A stretch of DNA of 64,000 bases from Halogeometricum sp. S3BR5-2 (GTDB lineage: Archaea > Halobacteriota > Halobacteria > Halobacteriales > Haloferacaceae). The translations under genes were made by a program, and so were the position numbers. Position 1 is the stretch's first letter; the number at the start of each line of letters is the position of its first letter. This document shows, one piece after another, positions 33,338-41,707 of the stretch. The stretch covers positions 806,001 through 870,000 of the forward strand of contig NZ_JAMQOQ010000002.1 in the NCBI RefSeq assembly GCF_031624635.1, read 5' to 3'. The notes beneath the pieces were generated by a model. The model worked only from the letters and a program-made list of their open reading frames with translations, searched no databases and was not told where the DNA came from.

Positions 33338-34090
33338 ATGGCTCGGCGTAGCGGACGCGAACGCGGACTGTTCGGCCGCCTCCGCGACGCCGTCGCCCGC
33401 GTCCGCGAGGACGTGGCGGCGATTCAGGAACGCGACCCCGCCGCGGGCGGGACGCTCGACGTACTCCTCTTCTACCCCGGCATGACGGCGGTGTGGACCC
33501 ACCGGGTCGCACACGCCCTCTGGAAGCGGGACCGCCGATTCGCCGCGCGCCTGCTGTCGCACTCGGCCCGCCTCCTCACGGCCGTCGAGATACACCCCGG
33601 CGCGGAACTCGGCCGCCGCGTCACCATCGACCACGGCGCGGGCGTCGTCGTCGGCGAGACGGCCGACGTCGGCGACGACGTACACTTCTATCACGGCGTG
33701 ACGCTCGGCGCGAACCAACCGCACGCCGGGAAGCGACATCCGACCGTCGAAGACGACGTCGTTCTCGGCGCGGGCGCGACGCTCGTCGGCGCCATCACCG
33801 TCGGGGAAGGCGCCTCTATCGGCGCCAGCGCCGTCGTCAGCAAGGACGTGCCGCCGGGCGCGACGATGGTCGGTAACCCCGCGCGGCGCGTCGACGAGGC
33901 GGACGAAGCCGAGGAAGCGGACCCCGAGGAGACGGACGGACCGCTGGAGAACGGCGAGTGCGCCGACGAGGCGGTGAGCGAGGGACACGCGGACGGAAGT
34001 GGGAAGGGAGACGACGGCGGGAGCGAGACCGAGTGCGGCGACGACTCCGAGGCGGACGCGGAGACGGCCCACTCCCGACAGCCCTGCTGA
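33338..34090 (+). CDS. cysE: Serine O-acetyltransferase
   Basis: A 250-residue enzyme. Residues 1-70 form the helical N-domain (LFYPGMTAVWTHRVAHALWKR). Residues 75-185 are the left-handed beta-helix of hexapeptide repeats, with IHPGAELGRRVTIDHGAGVVVGE (catalytic His and Asp), FYHGVTLGA and GNPARRV at its end. It makes O-acetylserine for cysteine synthesis. About 65 residues at the C-terminus are acidic low-complexity sequence ending in a Cys, an expansion beyond the usual 180-200 residues. No cysteine synthase gene is nearby. Confidence 0.9.
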   Translation: MARRSGRERGLFGRLRDAVARVREDVAAIQERDPAAGGTLDVLLFYPGMTAVWTHRVAHALWKRDRRFAARLLSHSARLLTAVEIHPGAELGRRVTIDHGAGVVVGETADVGDDVHFYHGVTLGANQPHAGKRHPTVEDDVVLGAGATLVGAITVGEGASIGASAVVSKDVPPGATMVGNPARRVDEADEAEEADPEETDGPLENGECADEAVSEGHADGSGKGDDGGSETECGDDSEADAETAHSRQPC

Positions 34091-34139
34091 GTAGCCTAAG
34101 TAGCGTCGTCCGCGACCCGTCCGCGTCTCCCGGGAGCGG

Positions 34140-35285
34140 TCAGTCGAGGACGCCGCGCGCGATGATGTCCTTCTGTATCTCGCTGGTCCCCTCGTAGATG
34201 GTCGTTATCTTCGAATCGCGGTACATCCGCTCGACGTCGAAGTCGGTCGTGTAGCCGTAGCCGCCGTGAACCTGGACGGCCTCGTTCGTCACGTCGACGG
34301 CCGCCTCGCTGGCGAAGTACTTCGCCATCGCGGCCGCGGTGCGCGGGTCCTCCCCCGCGTCGTCCTGCCGGGCCGCCTCGCGGACCATCAGGCGCGCGGC
34401 CTGTATCTGCGTCGCCATCTCGGAGAACTTGTGGCGGACGGCCTGGATGTCCGAGATGGGGCCGCCGAACTGCTCTCGGTCGCCCGCGTACGCCTTCGCC
34501 TCGTCGAACGCCGACTGCGCGAGGCCGACGGCCTGCGCGGCGATGCCGACGCGCCCGCCGGTGAGGATGTGAAATGCGGCTGAGAGCCCCTTTCCCTCCT
34601 CGGTGAGTCGGTTCTCGGCGGGGATGCGCACGTCGTCGAAGACGAGCGCCGTCGTGTCTGAGGCGCGGAGGCCGAGTTTGTGCTCCTTCTTGCCCACCTC
34701 GATACCGGCGTCCTTCGGGACGAGGAACTGCGTGACCGACCCGGGGTCCTCGCGGTCCGTCTTGGCGAAGAGGATGCACACCTCTCCCCGTTCGCCGTTC
34801 GTGATCCACTGCTTCTTCCCGTCGATGACGTACTCGTCGCCCTCGCGGCGCGCGACGGTGGACATCTCCGCGGGGTTCGACCCGGCGTCGGGTTCCGACA
34901 GCGCGAACATCCCCACGGGGCGGCCGTCGACCATCTCCGGCAACCACGTCTCCTTCTGCTCGTCGCTTCCGAACTCCGCGATACACGAGGTGGCGAGACA
35001 GTGGACGGACAGCGCCGTCGCCACCGCGAGTTGGCCGTAGGCCACCTGCTCGTTCACGAGGGCGTACGTCGCCCGGTCGGCGTCGAAGCCGCCGTACTCC
35101 TCGGGGACGGTCAGGCCCGTCAGGTCGAGGTCGGCGAGGCCGTCCCACACCTCCTCGGGGAACTCCTCCGTCTCGTCGGCCTCCCGCGCCGTCGGGCGAA
35201 TCTCCTCGACGGCGAACTCCCGGACCACGTCCCGAATCGCTCGCTGCTCGTCGGTGAGGGCCGAATCCGCGCCTGCGAGTGTCAT
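34140..35285 (-). CDS. Acyl-CoA dehydrogenase
   Basis: A 381-residue flavoenzyme of the usual length. It shows the acyl-CoA dehydrogenase signatures: VGMFALSEPDAGSNPAEM, KKQWITNGERGEVCILFAKT and, near the C-terminus, VQVHGGYGYTTDFDVERMYRDSKI with the catalytic-base region IYEGTSEIQKDIIARGVL. FAD would take electrons from the acyl thioester and pass them to ETF. The ETF, FixC and ferredoxin cluster at 49-54 kb could be its electron acceptor. Substrate chain length cannot be told. It stands alone on its strand. Confidence 0.93.
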   Translation of the reverse strand: MTLAGADSALTDEQRAIRDVVREFAVEEIRPTAREADETEEFPEEVWDGLADLDLTGLTVPEEYGGFDADRATYALVNEQVAYGQLAVATALSVHCLATSCIAEFGSDEQKETWLPEMVDGRPVGMFALSEPDAGSNPAEMSTVARREGDEYVIDGKKQWITNGERGEVCILFAKTDREDPGSVTQFLVPKDAGIEVGKKEHKLGLRASDTTALVFDDVRIPAENRLTEEGKGLSAAFHILTGGRVGIAAQAVGLAQSAFDEAKAYAGDREQFGGPISDIQAVRHKFSEMATQIQAARLMVREAARQDDAGEDPRTAAAMAKYFASEAAVDVTNEAVQVHGGYGYTTDFDVERMYRDSKITTIYEGTSEIQKDIIARGVLD

Positions 35286-35588
35286 GGCTCTCGTTTCGGT
35301 CTATGATGGAAAAAGGTGAGCGAATCGTCGCGGGGGAGATGCGACTTCGTCCGCCGAAGAGCCTTAGACGGTTGACAGCATATCGATGGCCGTGTTCACC
35401 TACGCCCTCCTCTGGACCGCGACACACGCCGCGGAACTCTGGTGTCTGCTCTGCTCGCTCTCGGTGTGAGAAGGTCGACTCCGTCCGTCGACGGCGTCAC
35501 CGCGAGACGGAGGCCCGCGACCGCTGCCCATGTGACTGGCCGACACACCTGCGGCAGCGTTAGGTGCGCGCGCGACACTCATCGGCCC
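35286..35588. other. Spacer between acyl-CoA dehydrogenase and the next gene; one tiny open frame
   Basis: This 303-base stretch has no gene I can support. It holds a 27-codon frame on the plus strand (35386-35469) starting ATG-GCC and rich in Leu, Trp and Ala with two Cys. It follows GACAGCATATCG, which could be read as a weak TATA element. The peptide looks like a hydrophobic micro-protein or chance frame. No repeats or obvious hairpins are visible in the rest. Confidence 0.3.
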
Positions 35589-35951
35589 ATGACGGAGATT
35601 TCGCTGGATGGCCGGACGCTCGCGGGCGTCGCCAACGGGGAGGACGGCGAGGTGAGCGCGGAGACGAGGTTCCGATTCGAACAGGACGGCGAGCGCATCT
35701 CCGCGACGTACGCGGGGGGAGACGTGGCTGACGGCTATCTGGTCGGCACGCTCGACGGCGGGGAGTGGGACGTTCGGTACGTACAGATGAACGCCGACGG
35801 CGAGACGGCCACCGGGCACTCGGTGGGAACGGTCACGCTCCTCGACGACGGACGCGTCCGCGTCGAAGACGTCTGGGAGTGGGAGTCGAGGGACGGCGCT
35901 GGCGAGTCGGTGTTAGAGGAGGTAGACGGCGCCCAACGGTCTCGCCGGTAG
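35589..35951 (+). CDS. N-acetylglutamate-synthase-annotated small protein (function unproven)
   Basis: A 120-residue protein that matches a widespread small family often labelled 'N-acetylglutamate synthase' in bacterial genomes, with no GNAT motif. It has the characteristic order GRTLAGVANGEDGEVSAET, RISATYAGGDVADGYLVG, VRYVQMNADGETATGHS and a W-E-W ending (VEDVWEWESRDGAGESVLEE). The fold is probably a small beta barrel. I therefore doubt the enzyme name. It stands alone with its own spacer and faces the AlaX gene. Confidence 0.7.
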   Translation: MTEISLDGRTLAGVANGEDGEVSAETRFRFEQDGERISATYAGGDVADGYLVGTLDGGEWDVRYVQMNADGETATGHSVGTVTLLDDGRVRVEDVWEWESRDGAGESVLEEVDGAQRSRR

Positions 35952-35999
35952 TCGCCGGTAGCCGGTCCGCCGCTGAACGGCGACGCGGCGCGAGCGAAC

Positions 36000-37208
36000 T
36001 CAGACGTCTCGCAGGAACGCCGTCACGTCCACCGGGTCGGCGTCGAGGCCGCCGCCCTGCGCGAACGGCGGGCCGCCGCCTCCGCCGCCGCCGAACTCGT
36101 CGGTCGCTCCCTCGACGACGTCGCCGGCGTGGACGCCGCTCTCCCCGTCGGCGGTGACGACGACGTACGGTCGTTCGCCCGCGCCGACGACGGCCACCAC
36201 GTCGGCGCCGCCCGCCTCGCCGACGGCCGACTTCGCCGCCTCGCCCGCGCGGTTGGCGTCGAAGCCGTCGAGGACGCCGACGCGCCACGTCGCCCCCTCC
36301 TTCGTGACCGTCTCGAACTCCGCGATTCGGTTCTCCAGCAGTTCGGATTCGAGTTCGCGGACCTCTCGCTCTAACCGCTCGTTGTCCGCCCGGAGCGACG
36401 CCGCCGCTTCGCCGACGTCCGCGACGCCGGTTTCGAGTTCGCGGGCGGCGTCGAGGGCCGCGCGGTGGACCGCCGCGCGCCGGTCGATGCCCGCCGCGCC
36501 GACGGCGAACTCCACGCGGGTGAGTCCCTCGCCGGGGTTCGAGCGTCCGAGGACGGTGACGGGGCCTATCTCCGCGGTGTTCGAGACGTGCGTCCCGCCG
36601 CAGGCGGCCACGTCCCAGCCGTCGACGGTGACGAGACGAACCGTGTCGGCGTCGTCCATCACGCCCTCCTCGGTCTTGGTGTTAAACGCCACCTCCGCCC
36701 GGTCGAGGGCCTCCTCGGTCGGAACCTCCTCCCACGAGACGCCGCGGGACTCCCAGACGGTGCGGTTGACGAGGCGTTCGAGTTCGACCAGCACCTCGTC
36801 GTCGATGTCGGTGGAGGTGACGAAGTCGACGCGCACCTTCTCGGGCGAGATGTCGAACCCGCCGTAGCCGAGGTCCGAGAGCACCTCCCGACCGGCACCG
36901 TAAAGAACGTGACTAGCCGTGTGTGCGCGCATGCAGTACGTCCGGAACTCGTCGTCGACGACGCCGGTCACCCGGTCCCCCGGCGAGAAGTCGGGGTCGG
37001 ATTCGAGCGTGTGAACCACAGACTCCGTCCCCGCGTCCGTCTGCACGTCTTCGACCGGGACGCCGTCGAGCGTCCCCCTGTCGGCGGGTTGGCCGCCGCT
37101 CTCGGCGTAGAAGTACGTCCGGTCGAGCGTCACCGCGCGGCCGTCGACGCCCGTCACCTCGGCTTCGAACTCGCGAATCGTCGGCTCCGCGGGAGCACGC
37201 GTCAGCAT
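36000..37208 (-). CDS. Alanyl-tRNA editing protein (AlaX-type, long form with DHHA1)
   Basis: A 402-residue protein that resembles the C-terminal half of alanyl-tRNA synthetase. The editing site residues are His96 and His100 in HTASH and Cys203 and His207 in CGGTH, all four zinc ligands being present. A coiled coil (about 250-300) and a DHHA1-like Gly-rich domain (FGGGGGGGPPFAQGGG near 375-390) follow. It would hydrolyse Ser-tRNA(Ala) or Gly-tRNA(Ala) in trans. It has no aminoacylation domain, so it is not AlaRS. The ATG at 37208 matches the start of the family. Confidence 0.9.
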   Translation of the reverse strand: MLTRAPAEPTIREFEAEVTGVDGRAVTLDRTYFYAESGGQPADRGTLDGVPVEDVQTDAGTESVVHTLESDPDFSPGDRVTGVVDDEFRTYCMRAHTASHVLYGAGREVLSDLGYGGFDISPEKVRVDFVTSTDIDDEVLVELERLVNRTVWESRGVSWEEVPTEEALDRAEVAFNTKTEEGVMDDADTVRLVTVDGWDVAACGGTHVSNTAEIGPVTVLGRSNPGEGLTRVEFAVGAAGIDRRAAVHRAALDAARELETGVADVGEAAASLRADNERLEREVRELESELLENRIAEFETVTKEGATWRVGVLDGFDANRAGEAAKSAVGEAGGADVVAVVGAGERPYVVVTADGESGVHAGDVVEGATDEFGGGGGGGPPFAQGGGLDADPVDVTAFLRDV

Positions 37209-37276
37209 GCTTCACCCGTGCGCCGCCGGCCGACAAAAGTGGTGTCGTCGCGTCAATCGAGGGCCGGAGGGGTCGC

Positions 37277-37795
37277 CTACTCGTCGACGAGTGTCACGCC
37301 CAGTCGCTCTTCGAGGGCGCGGACGAGCGACCCGCCGACGTCCGCGCGGGTGGCCCGCCCCTGTTCGACGGCGTCGACGTCGGACTCCTCGGCGTCGAGT
37401 TCCGCCGCGAGTTCCTCGACGGTCAGACCCGCCTCCTGGCGGGCGTTCGCCACCACGTCGCCGTAGTCGGAGACGAGGTAGGGGAGTCGGTCCTTCTCGT
37501 AGTTCGTCCCCTGCTCCCAGTGCTTGGAGTCGCCCTTCGCCTGGTCGTACATCTTCGCCTGCCGCTGGGCGGCGCGTTTCTTCCGGTTCGGCTCCCCGTC
37601 CGAGGAGGACGAACCGCCGGACGACGACCCGCCGCCCTCGTGCCGGGAGTCGTCGTGCGGCGCGCAGTCCGGGCAGACCAAGAGGTCGGCGCCGGCGACG
37701 TTGGCGCGGCGGAGTTTCGGCGTCGAACGACCGCAGAGTTCGCAGCTATCGCCGTCGTTCCCGCCTCCCCCGCCTCCGGTGGAGTACTTCGGCAT
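37277..37795 (-). CDS. Multiprotein-bridging-factor-1-like transcription factor (MBF1)
   Basis: A 172-residue protein: Gly-rich leader, zinc ribbon CELCG ... CPDC (about residues 18-45), a Ser/Gly-rich linker, and a helix-turn-helix of the Cro/XRE type (about 110-165: DYGDVVANARQEAGLTVEEL). This is the archaeal MBF1 architecture. In archaea its role is thought to involve translation or transcription, as it associates with ribosomes in Sulfolobus. The gene lies between AlaX and a tRNA gene on the same strand. Confidence 0.9.
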   Translation of the reverse strand: MPKYSTGGGGGGNDGDSCELCGRSTPKLRRANVAGADLLVCPDCAPHDDSRHEGGGSSSGGSSSSDGEPNRKKRAAQRQAKMYDQAKGDSKHWEQGTNYEKDRLPYLVSDYGDVVANARQEAGLTVEELAAELDAEESDVDAVEQGRATRADVGGSLVRALEERLGVTLVDE

Positions 37796-37933
37796 ACACC
37801 CACGTACCCGCTCTATCCTTTTAAAATGGTGGACGGTGGACGGAGTGTCGGCGGCGTGTGCAGACGCGAGTGAGACGTCCGGTTACGGAACGGAGAACTC
37901 TCTCCGGAAGTAGTGTCGGAAGGATTGTGCGTG

Positions 37934-37987
37934 GGTGATGTCCCGGAAGGGAATCACCTGCATCGATGTGAAGGTTCGTTGGAACCT
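37934..37987. repeat. Two tight hairpins downstream of tRNA-Leu
   Basis: Hairpin 1 pairs GGTGAT and TCCC (37934-37944, one bulged G) with GGGA and ATCACC (37949-37958) around a GGAA loop. Hairpin 2 pairs AGGTTC (37972-37977) with GAACCT (37982-37987) around GTTG. Both lie within 65 bases of the 3' end of the tRNA, on its downstream side. They could be tRNA trailer structure, a terminator or a small RNA. No T-run follows. Confidence 0.55.
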
Positions 37988-37997
37988 CCCGTGCGAT

Positions 37998-38081
37998 GCG
38001 TGGGACCGGATTTGAACCGGCGGACTCCTACGAGACAGCGCCCTCAACGCTGCGCCGTTGGCCTGGCTTGGCTACCCACGC
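37998..38081 (-). tRNA. tRNA-Leu, anticodon GAG
   Basis: The 84-base minus-strand sequence folds as a class II tRNA. The acceptor stem is GCGTGGG paired with CCCACGC, the anticodon loop is TTGAGGG (anticodon GAG, reading CUC and CUU), a long variable arm follows the anticodon stem, and the T-loop is TTCAAAT. The long variable arm and the anticodon identify leucine. CCA is not encoded. A TATA-like sequence lies about 40 bases upstream of the tRNA 5' end (38120-38127). Confidence 0.95.
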
Positions 38082-38119
38082 TCGCTGTGTCGTGTTGCAC
38101 TCCATCGTTGTTCGGGGTA

Positions 38120-38127
38120 ATTTAAAT
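38120..38127. promoter_or_regulatory. Palindromic TATA element between tRNA-Leu and DUF420 gene
   Basis: The 8-mer ATTTAAAT lies about 40 bases upstream of the tRNA-Leu 5' end, a distance that allows a short leader. It is a perfect palindrome, so it could also drive the divergent DUF420 gene starting at 38215 with a longer leader. No other TATA-like element is visible in the spacer. Confidence 0.5.
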
Positions 38128-38214
38128 GAGTTTCCTTTCGCCGCCCACGTGTCGGGCGTTCGCAGGCGCCACGCGGTCGGTACGGTTTTGGCCGCCGAGG
38201 CTCCCCCTTCGGAC

Positions 38215-38775
38215 ATGGAACTCCGCGCTCGAAACCACGTCCCCGCGGTGACGGCGGCGCTGAGCGCCGTCTCGCTGGCGCTCGTCTTCGGCACCGTGCT
38301 CGGCTACGTCCCGGAGTCGTCGCTCCCCCGCGCCTCCGAACGCACGCTGGCCGCCATCCCGCACCTGAACGCGGTGCTCAGCACGACGGCCATCGGAACC
38401 ATCCTCCTCGGCGTGCGCGCGATACGCCGCGGCGACGTGAGCCGGCACCGGACGCTGATGCTCACCACGCTGGCGCTGTTCGTCGCCTTCCTCGTCTGCT
38501 ATCTCTACCGTATCGCGCTCGTGGGAACGGCCGAGTTCCCCGGCCCCGCGGCGGTGTACCGCTTCGTCTACCTCCCGACGCTGGCTATCCACATCCTCCT
38601 GGCCATCGCCTGTATCCCGCTGGTCTACTACGCCGTCCTCGTCGCCGTGACCCGACCGGTCGCGGAGATATACGACAGCGCGCACAGGCGGGTCGGCCGC
38701 GTCGCGGCGTCGCTGTGGCTCGTCTCCTTCTTCCTCGGCGACGTGGTGTACCTCCTGCTGTACCACGTCTACTGA
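38215..38775 (+). CDS. DUF420 membrane protein (CtaM-like)
   Basis: A 186-residue protein with five membrane segments (about 12-30, 45-65, 80-100, 120-140, 155-178). Conserved histidines sit near membrane edges (IPHLNAVLST, SRHRTLML, LAIHILLAI). This pattern fits DUF420, whose Bacillus member CtaM (YozB) helps assemble cytochrome aa3 oxidase. A role in terminal oxidase assembly is therefore possible, though no oxidase genes are in the window. The ATG at 38215 avoids an upstream frame that runs through the tRNA. Confidence 0.85.
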   Translation: MELRARNHVPAVTAALSAVSLALVFGTVLGYVPESSLPRASERTLAAIPHLNAVLSTTAIGTILLGVRAIRRGDVSRHRTLMLTTLALFVAFLVCYLYRIALVGTAEFPGPAAVYRFVYLPTLAIHILLAIACIPLVYYAVLVAVTRPVAEIYDSAHRRVGRVAASLWLVSFFLGDVVYLLLYHVY

Positions 38776-38843
38776 CTGCTGGTCCGGCGGTTCGGGGGAC
38801 GACGTCGATTAAGAAACGAATCGCGGGGCGGGCGTTCGAGCGT

Positions 38844-39347
38844 CTACAGCAGGTTCCGGATGGCCTTCTTGATGCTCGAACCCTTCTGTATCTTCTCGAG
38901 CGACCGCAGCGTGTCCTTCTCCTCGTCGAGGTTCGCTTCGAGCGGCCCCTTCACGTCGCCCTCGAACTCGAGTTCGTTGGCGAGCGTGATGAGCGACTGG
39001 TACGCCGTTATCTCCACGCGCTCGGTCTTGATGCCCGCCGTGAGGTTGAACGGCGTCTTGAGGTCGTCCGACCCCACCTCCCGCTCGAACTCCTCGCGGT
39101 CGCGCAGCAGACCGTCGAGGACGCCGCTCTCGGCCTCCTCCGGCGTCTCGCCGAGTTCTCGGAACACCCGTTCGAGGCGTTCCACCTGCTGCCGCGTCTC
39201 GTCGCGGTGAGACGAGAAGCCCTTCGCGAGTTTCTCGTCCGGCGTCTCGGCGGCGAGTTCGTCCAGCACGTCGACGAGTCGGTTCTCCACGTAGTACATC
39301 TGCTTGAGTTCGTGCACGAACAGGTCGCGTGACGTTTCGAGGACCAT
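38844..39347 (-). CDS. DUF892 ferritin-like protein (YciF/YciE type)
   Basis: A 167-residue four-helix protein, typical of DUF892 in length and order. Conserved acidic and His residues lie on the helices (LFVHELKQMYYVENRLVDVL, then SSHRDETRQQVERLE, and the third helix VEITAYQSLI). These could form a di-iron site. Family members respond to osmotic or desiccation stress; the reaction is unknown. The start at 39347 begins with the first helix; longer frames upstream are Arg-rich shadow. Confidence 0.85.
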   Translation of the reverse strand: MVLETSRDLFVHELKQMYYVENRLVDVLDELAAETPDEKLAKGFSSHRDETRQQVERLERVFRELGETPEEAESGVLDGLLRDREEFEREVGSDDLKTPFNLTAGIKTERVEITAYQSLITLANELEFEGDVKGPLEANLDEEKDTLRSLEKIQKGSSIKKAIRNLL

Positions 39348-39490
39348 CGTAGTACGGACGTGTCGCGCGACGCGGATAAGCAGCACCGGCCGCGAGGCAG
39401 ACTGTCGGTCACAGTCTGGTATCGGGGCGACACTGTCGTCTCGGAGCGATTCGTCTCGGACCGGTGGCGGGCGAACGCGAACCGGTCGCG

Positions 39491-41044
39491 TCAGTCGTCG
39501 GCGAGCGTCGCGTCCTCGGAGATGGCGGGTCGGGAGACGTCGCGGTCCGTCGCCTCCCCGTCGATGTCGTAGGGGTACTCGCCGGTGACGCACCCGAGAC
39601 AGAGGTCCGTCCGCGACTCGCCGAGCACCTCGCTGATGGCGTCGATGGAGAGGTACGAGAGGCTGTCGGCGCCGATGTCGTCGCGTATCTCCGCCGTGGT
39701 CTTATCCGAGGCGATGAGTTCCTCGCGCGTGGCCATGTCGATGCCCATGTAGCAGGGGGCGACGATGGGCGGCGCGCCGATGCGGACGTGCACCTCCTCC
39801 GCGCCGGCGTCGCGGACGAGTTGGACGAGTTGTCGGGAGGTGGTGCCGCGGACGATGCTGTCGTCGATGATGGTGACCGAACGCCCCTCGATGGTGCTCT
39901 TTATCGGATTGAGCTTCAGGCGGACGGCGCGTTCGCGTTCGTCCTGCGTCGGCATGATGAACGTCCGACCGACGTAGCGGTTCTTCATCAGGCCCTCGGC
40001 GAACTCGACGCTGTCCTCGCCCTCGCGGGGGTCGCCGTCGGGCGTCGTCTCGTTGGCCGCCTCGGCGTACCCGGAGGCGAACGCGCGGCCGGAGTCGGGG
40101 ACGGGCATCACCACGTCGGACTCGACGCCGGACTCCTCCCAGAGCTTTCGACCCAGGTCGCGGCGGGCCTCGTAGACGAGGGTGTCGTCGATGACGGAGT
40201 CGGGGCGGGCGAAGTAGACGTGCTCGAAGAAACAGTGGGCGGTGTCCTCCCGTTCGACGAGTTGGTAGGTGTCGTAGCCGGAGCCGTCGGCGTCGAGGAC
40301 GACGAGTTCGCCCGGTCGCACGTCGCGGACGAGTTCGCCGTCGAGGGTGTCGATGGCCGCGGACTCGCTGGCGAGGACGTAGCCGTCCTCCAGTTCGCCG
40401 ATGCAGAGCGGCCGGTTGCCTTCGGGGTCCCGGACGCCGAGCACCGTCTCGTCGTGCATGATGGTCAGCGAGTAGGAGCCGTGGATGCGCGTCATCGTGT
40501 GTTTGACGGCGCGGACGAGGTCCTCTTCTAAGAGATTCCGAGCGAGTTCGTGGGCGATGACCTCCGTGTCGCCCGCCGAGGTGAACGCGTGCCCGAGGTC
40601 CTCCAGTTCCGCGCGTATCTCGTCGGCGTTCACGAGGTTGCCGTTGTGCGCGAGGCCGAGCGACCCCGACTTGAACGAGACGGAGAACGGTTGGGCGCAA
40701 CAGGAGCCGAGACCCCCGGAGGTGGGGTAGCGGACGTGCCCGATGCCCGTCGCCCCCGCCAGCGAGTCGAGGTCGGACTCGCCGAACACGTCGCCGACGA
40801 GTCCCGTCTCGACGTGGCTGTGCTGTTGGAACCCGTCGTGGGTGACGATTCCCGCCGACTCCTGCCCGCGGTGCTGAAGCGCGTACAGGGAGTAGTACAG
40901 GGGCCGCGCGGCGGCGCGGTCCGAGAGGGCGACGCCGACGACGCCGCACTTCTCGGTGGGCCCCGAGAGGTCCGCGGCGGTCGGTTGCTGTCGGCCCGCG
41001 TCGCGTCCGGGTGTGGGGGTCTGAGCGTCCCGCCCGTCTGACAT
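39491..41044 (-). CDS. purF: Amidophosphoribosyltransferase PurF
   Basis: A 517-residue enzyme that makes phosphoribosylamine from PRPP and glutamine, the first step of purine synthesis. The N-terminal nucleophile is Cys33 (EKCGVVGVALS), which implies removal of a 32-residue propeptide, longer than the roughly 10 residues in Bacillus. The PRPP loop is VTIIDDSIVRGTTSRQL. Cysteines corresponding to the four that bind the 4Fe-4S cluster in Bacillus PurF are present: HCFFEHVYFARP, APCYMGID, and the LCLGC pair. It lies alone on its strand. Confidence 0.95.
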   Translation of the reverse strand: MSDGRDAQTPTPGRDAGRQQPTAADLSGPTEKCGVVGVALSDRAAARPLYYSLYALQHRGQESAGIVTHDGFQQHSHVETGLVGDVFGESDLDSLAGATGIGHVRYPTSGGLGSCCAQPFSVSFKSGSLGLAHNGNLVNADEIRAELEDLGHAFTSAGDTEVIAHELARNLLEEDLVRAVKHTMTRIHGSYSLTIMHDETVLGVRDPEGNRPLCIGELEDGYVLASESAAIDTLDGELVRDVRPGELVVLDADGSGYDTYQLVEREDTAHCFFEHVYFARPDSVIDDTLVYEARRDLGRKLWEESGVESDVVMPVPDSGRAFASGYAEAANETTPDGDPREGEDSVEFAEGLMKNRYVGRTFIMPTQDERERAVRLKLNPIKSTIEGRSVTIIDDSIVRGTTSRQLVQLVRDAGAEEVHVRIGAPPIVAPCYMGIDMATREELIASDKTTAEIRDDIGADSLSYLSIDAISEVLGESRTDLCLGCVTGEYPYDIDGEATDRDVSRPAISEDATLADD

Positions 41045-41240
41045 ACACGAGAGTCCGGCGCCGAAGCGTAAAAAACCCGTCCTTGTGCCTTCTTTGCCGG
41101 TTCTAGAGGCGATTATGTGCACATTCGTGCATTATCTGACGCGGTCGGACTGGAGGGGTTACTCGACGGCGAGTCGATGATACGGACGGCACTGCTGCTC
41201 GGGGAAAGGAGAGAAGAGACGAGAGAGAGGAGAGGCCGCT

Positions 41241-41423
41241 TCAGTTACCGTGGTCGCCCGACTTCGACTGCCACTCGTAGTCGCGGCGTTTGGCGGACTT
41301 GCCGAACCCGCACGAGGAGCACTGCTTCTTCTTCACGTGGTAGGACTTCTCACCGCAGCGACGGCACTTCACGTGCGTCGTCTTGTTCTTCTTTCCTTGG
41401 CTCGGGGTTCCTGCTCCCGTCAT
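41241..41423 (-). CDS. rpl37e: Ribosomal protein L37e
   Basis: A 60-residue zinc-ribbon protein of the large subunit. C-x2-C pairs CRRC (about residues 20-23) and CSSC (35-38) form the Zn site, within [21 protein letters not shown]. It is a basic protein bound to 23S rRNA. It is co-transcribed with the Lsm gene, which it overlaps by 4 bases (ATGA). This Lsm-L37e pairing is widespread in archaea and suggests joint control of RNA handling and ribosome making. Confidence 0.97.
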   Translation of the reverse strand: MTGAGTPSQGKKNKTTHVKCRRCGEKSYHVKKKQCSSCGFGKSAKRRDYEWQSKSGDHGN

Positions 41424-41653
41424 GCTTTGATCGTGACGACGTTATCGCCGCGTATAATGGTTGTGTCTTCCACCGGCGTCACTTCTATCTCGCCGAGGAT
41501 GGTCTCCTCTTCGTCGGCCGGCGCCTCGAGGACAACGTTCATGTGCTGGTCGTAGCCCGCCAGAGTTCCGTGGTAGGAGCTCCCGTCTTTCAGGTTGACG
41601 GTCACGGATTCTTCCAGCGAAGCCTCGAGTACGTCGAGGGGTCGTCCGCTCAT
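41420..41653 (-). CDS. Sm-like RNA-binding protein (Lsm)
   Basis: A 77-residue Sm-fold protein. Sm1 is [20 protein letters not shown] followed by [10 protein letters not shown], and Sm2 is [14 protein letters not shown], so both motifs are intact. Archaeal Lsm forms heptameric rings that bind U-rich RNA and, in Haloferax, influence sRNA networks and motility. A TATA-like TATTAAA lies about 25-30 bases before the ATG (41677-41683), so the transcript is leaderless. It is followed by rpl37e with a 4-base overlap. Confidence 0.95.
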   Translation of the reverse strand: MSGRPLDVLEASLEESVTVNLKDGSSYHGTLAGYDQHMNVVLEAPADEEETILGEIEVTPVEDTTIIRGDNVVTIKA

Positions 41654-41707
41654 GGCAACAACGCATCGGGTTTCGGTATTAAAGGTGCCGAACGCACGTC
41701 CGATTCC

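Noticed and set aside
32051-34072. A 673-codon frame that runs from the zinc-finger gene across the HAD and cysE region
   Set aside because: Only its last 135 codons look like a protein. The rest is antisense to cysE and the HAD spacer and is Arg-rich.
35589-35951. Naming the 120-residue protein N-acetylglutamate synthase
   Set aside because: It lacks the GNAT acetyl-CoA motif and is far too short. The label is a common transferred annotation.
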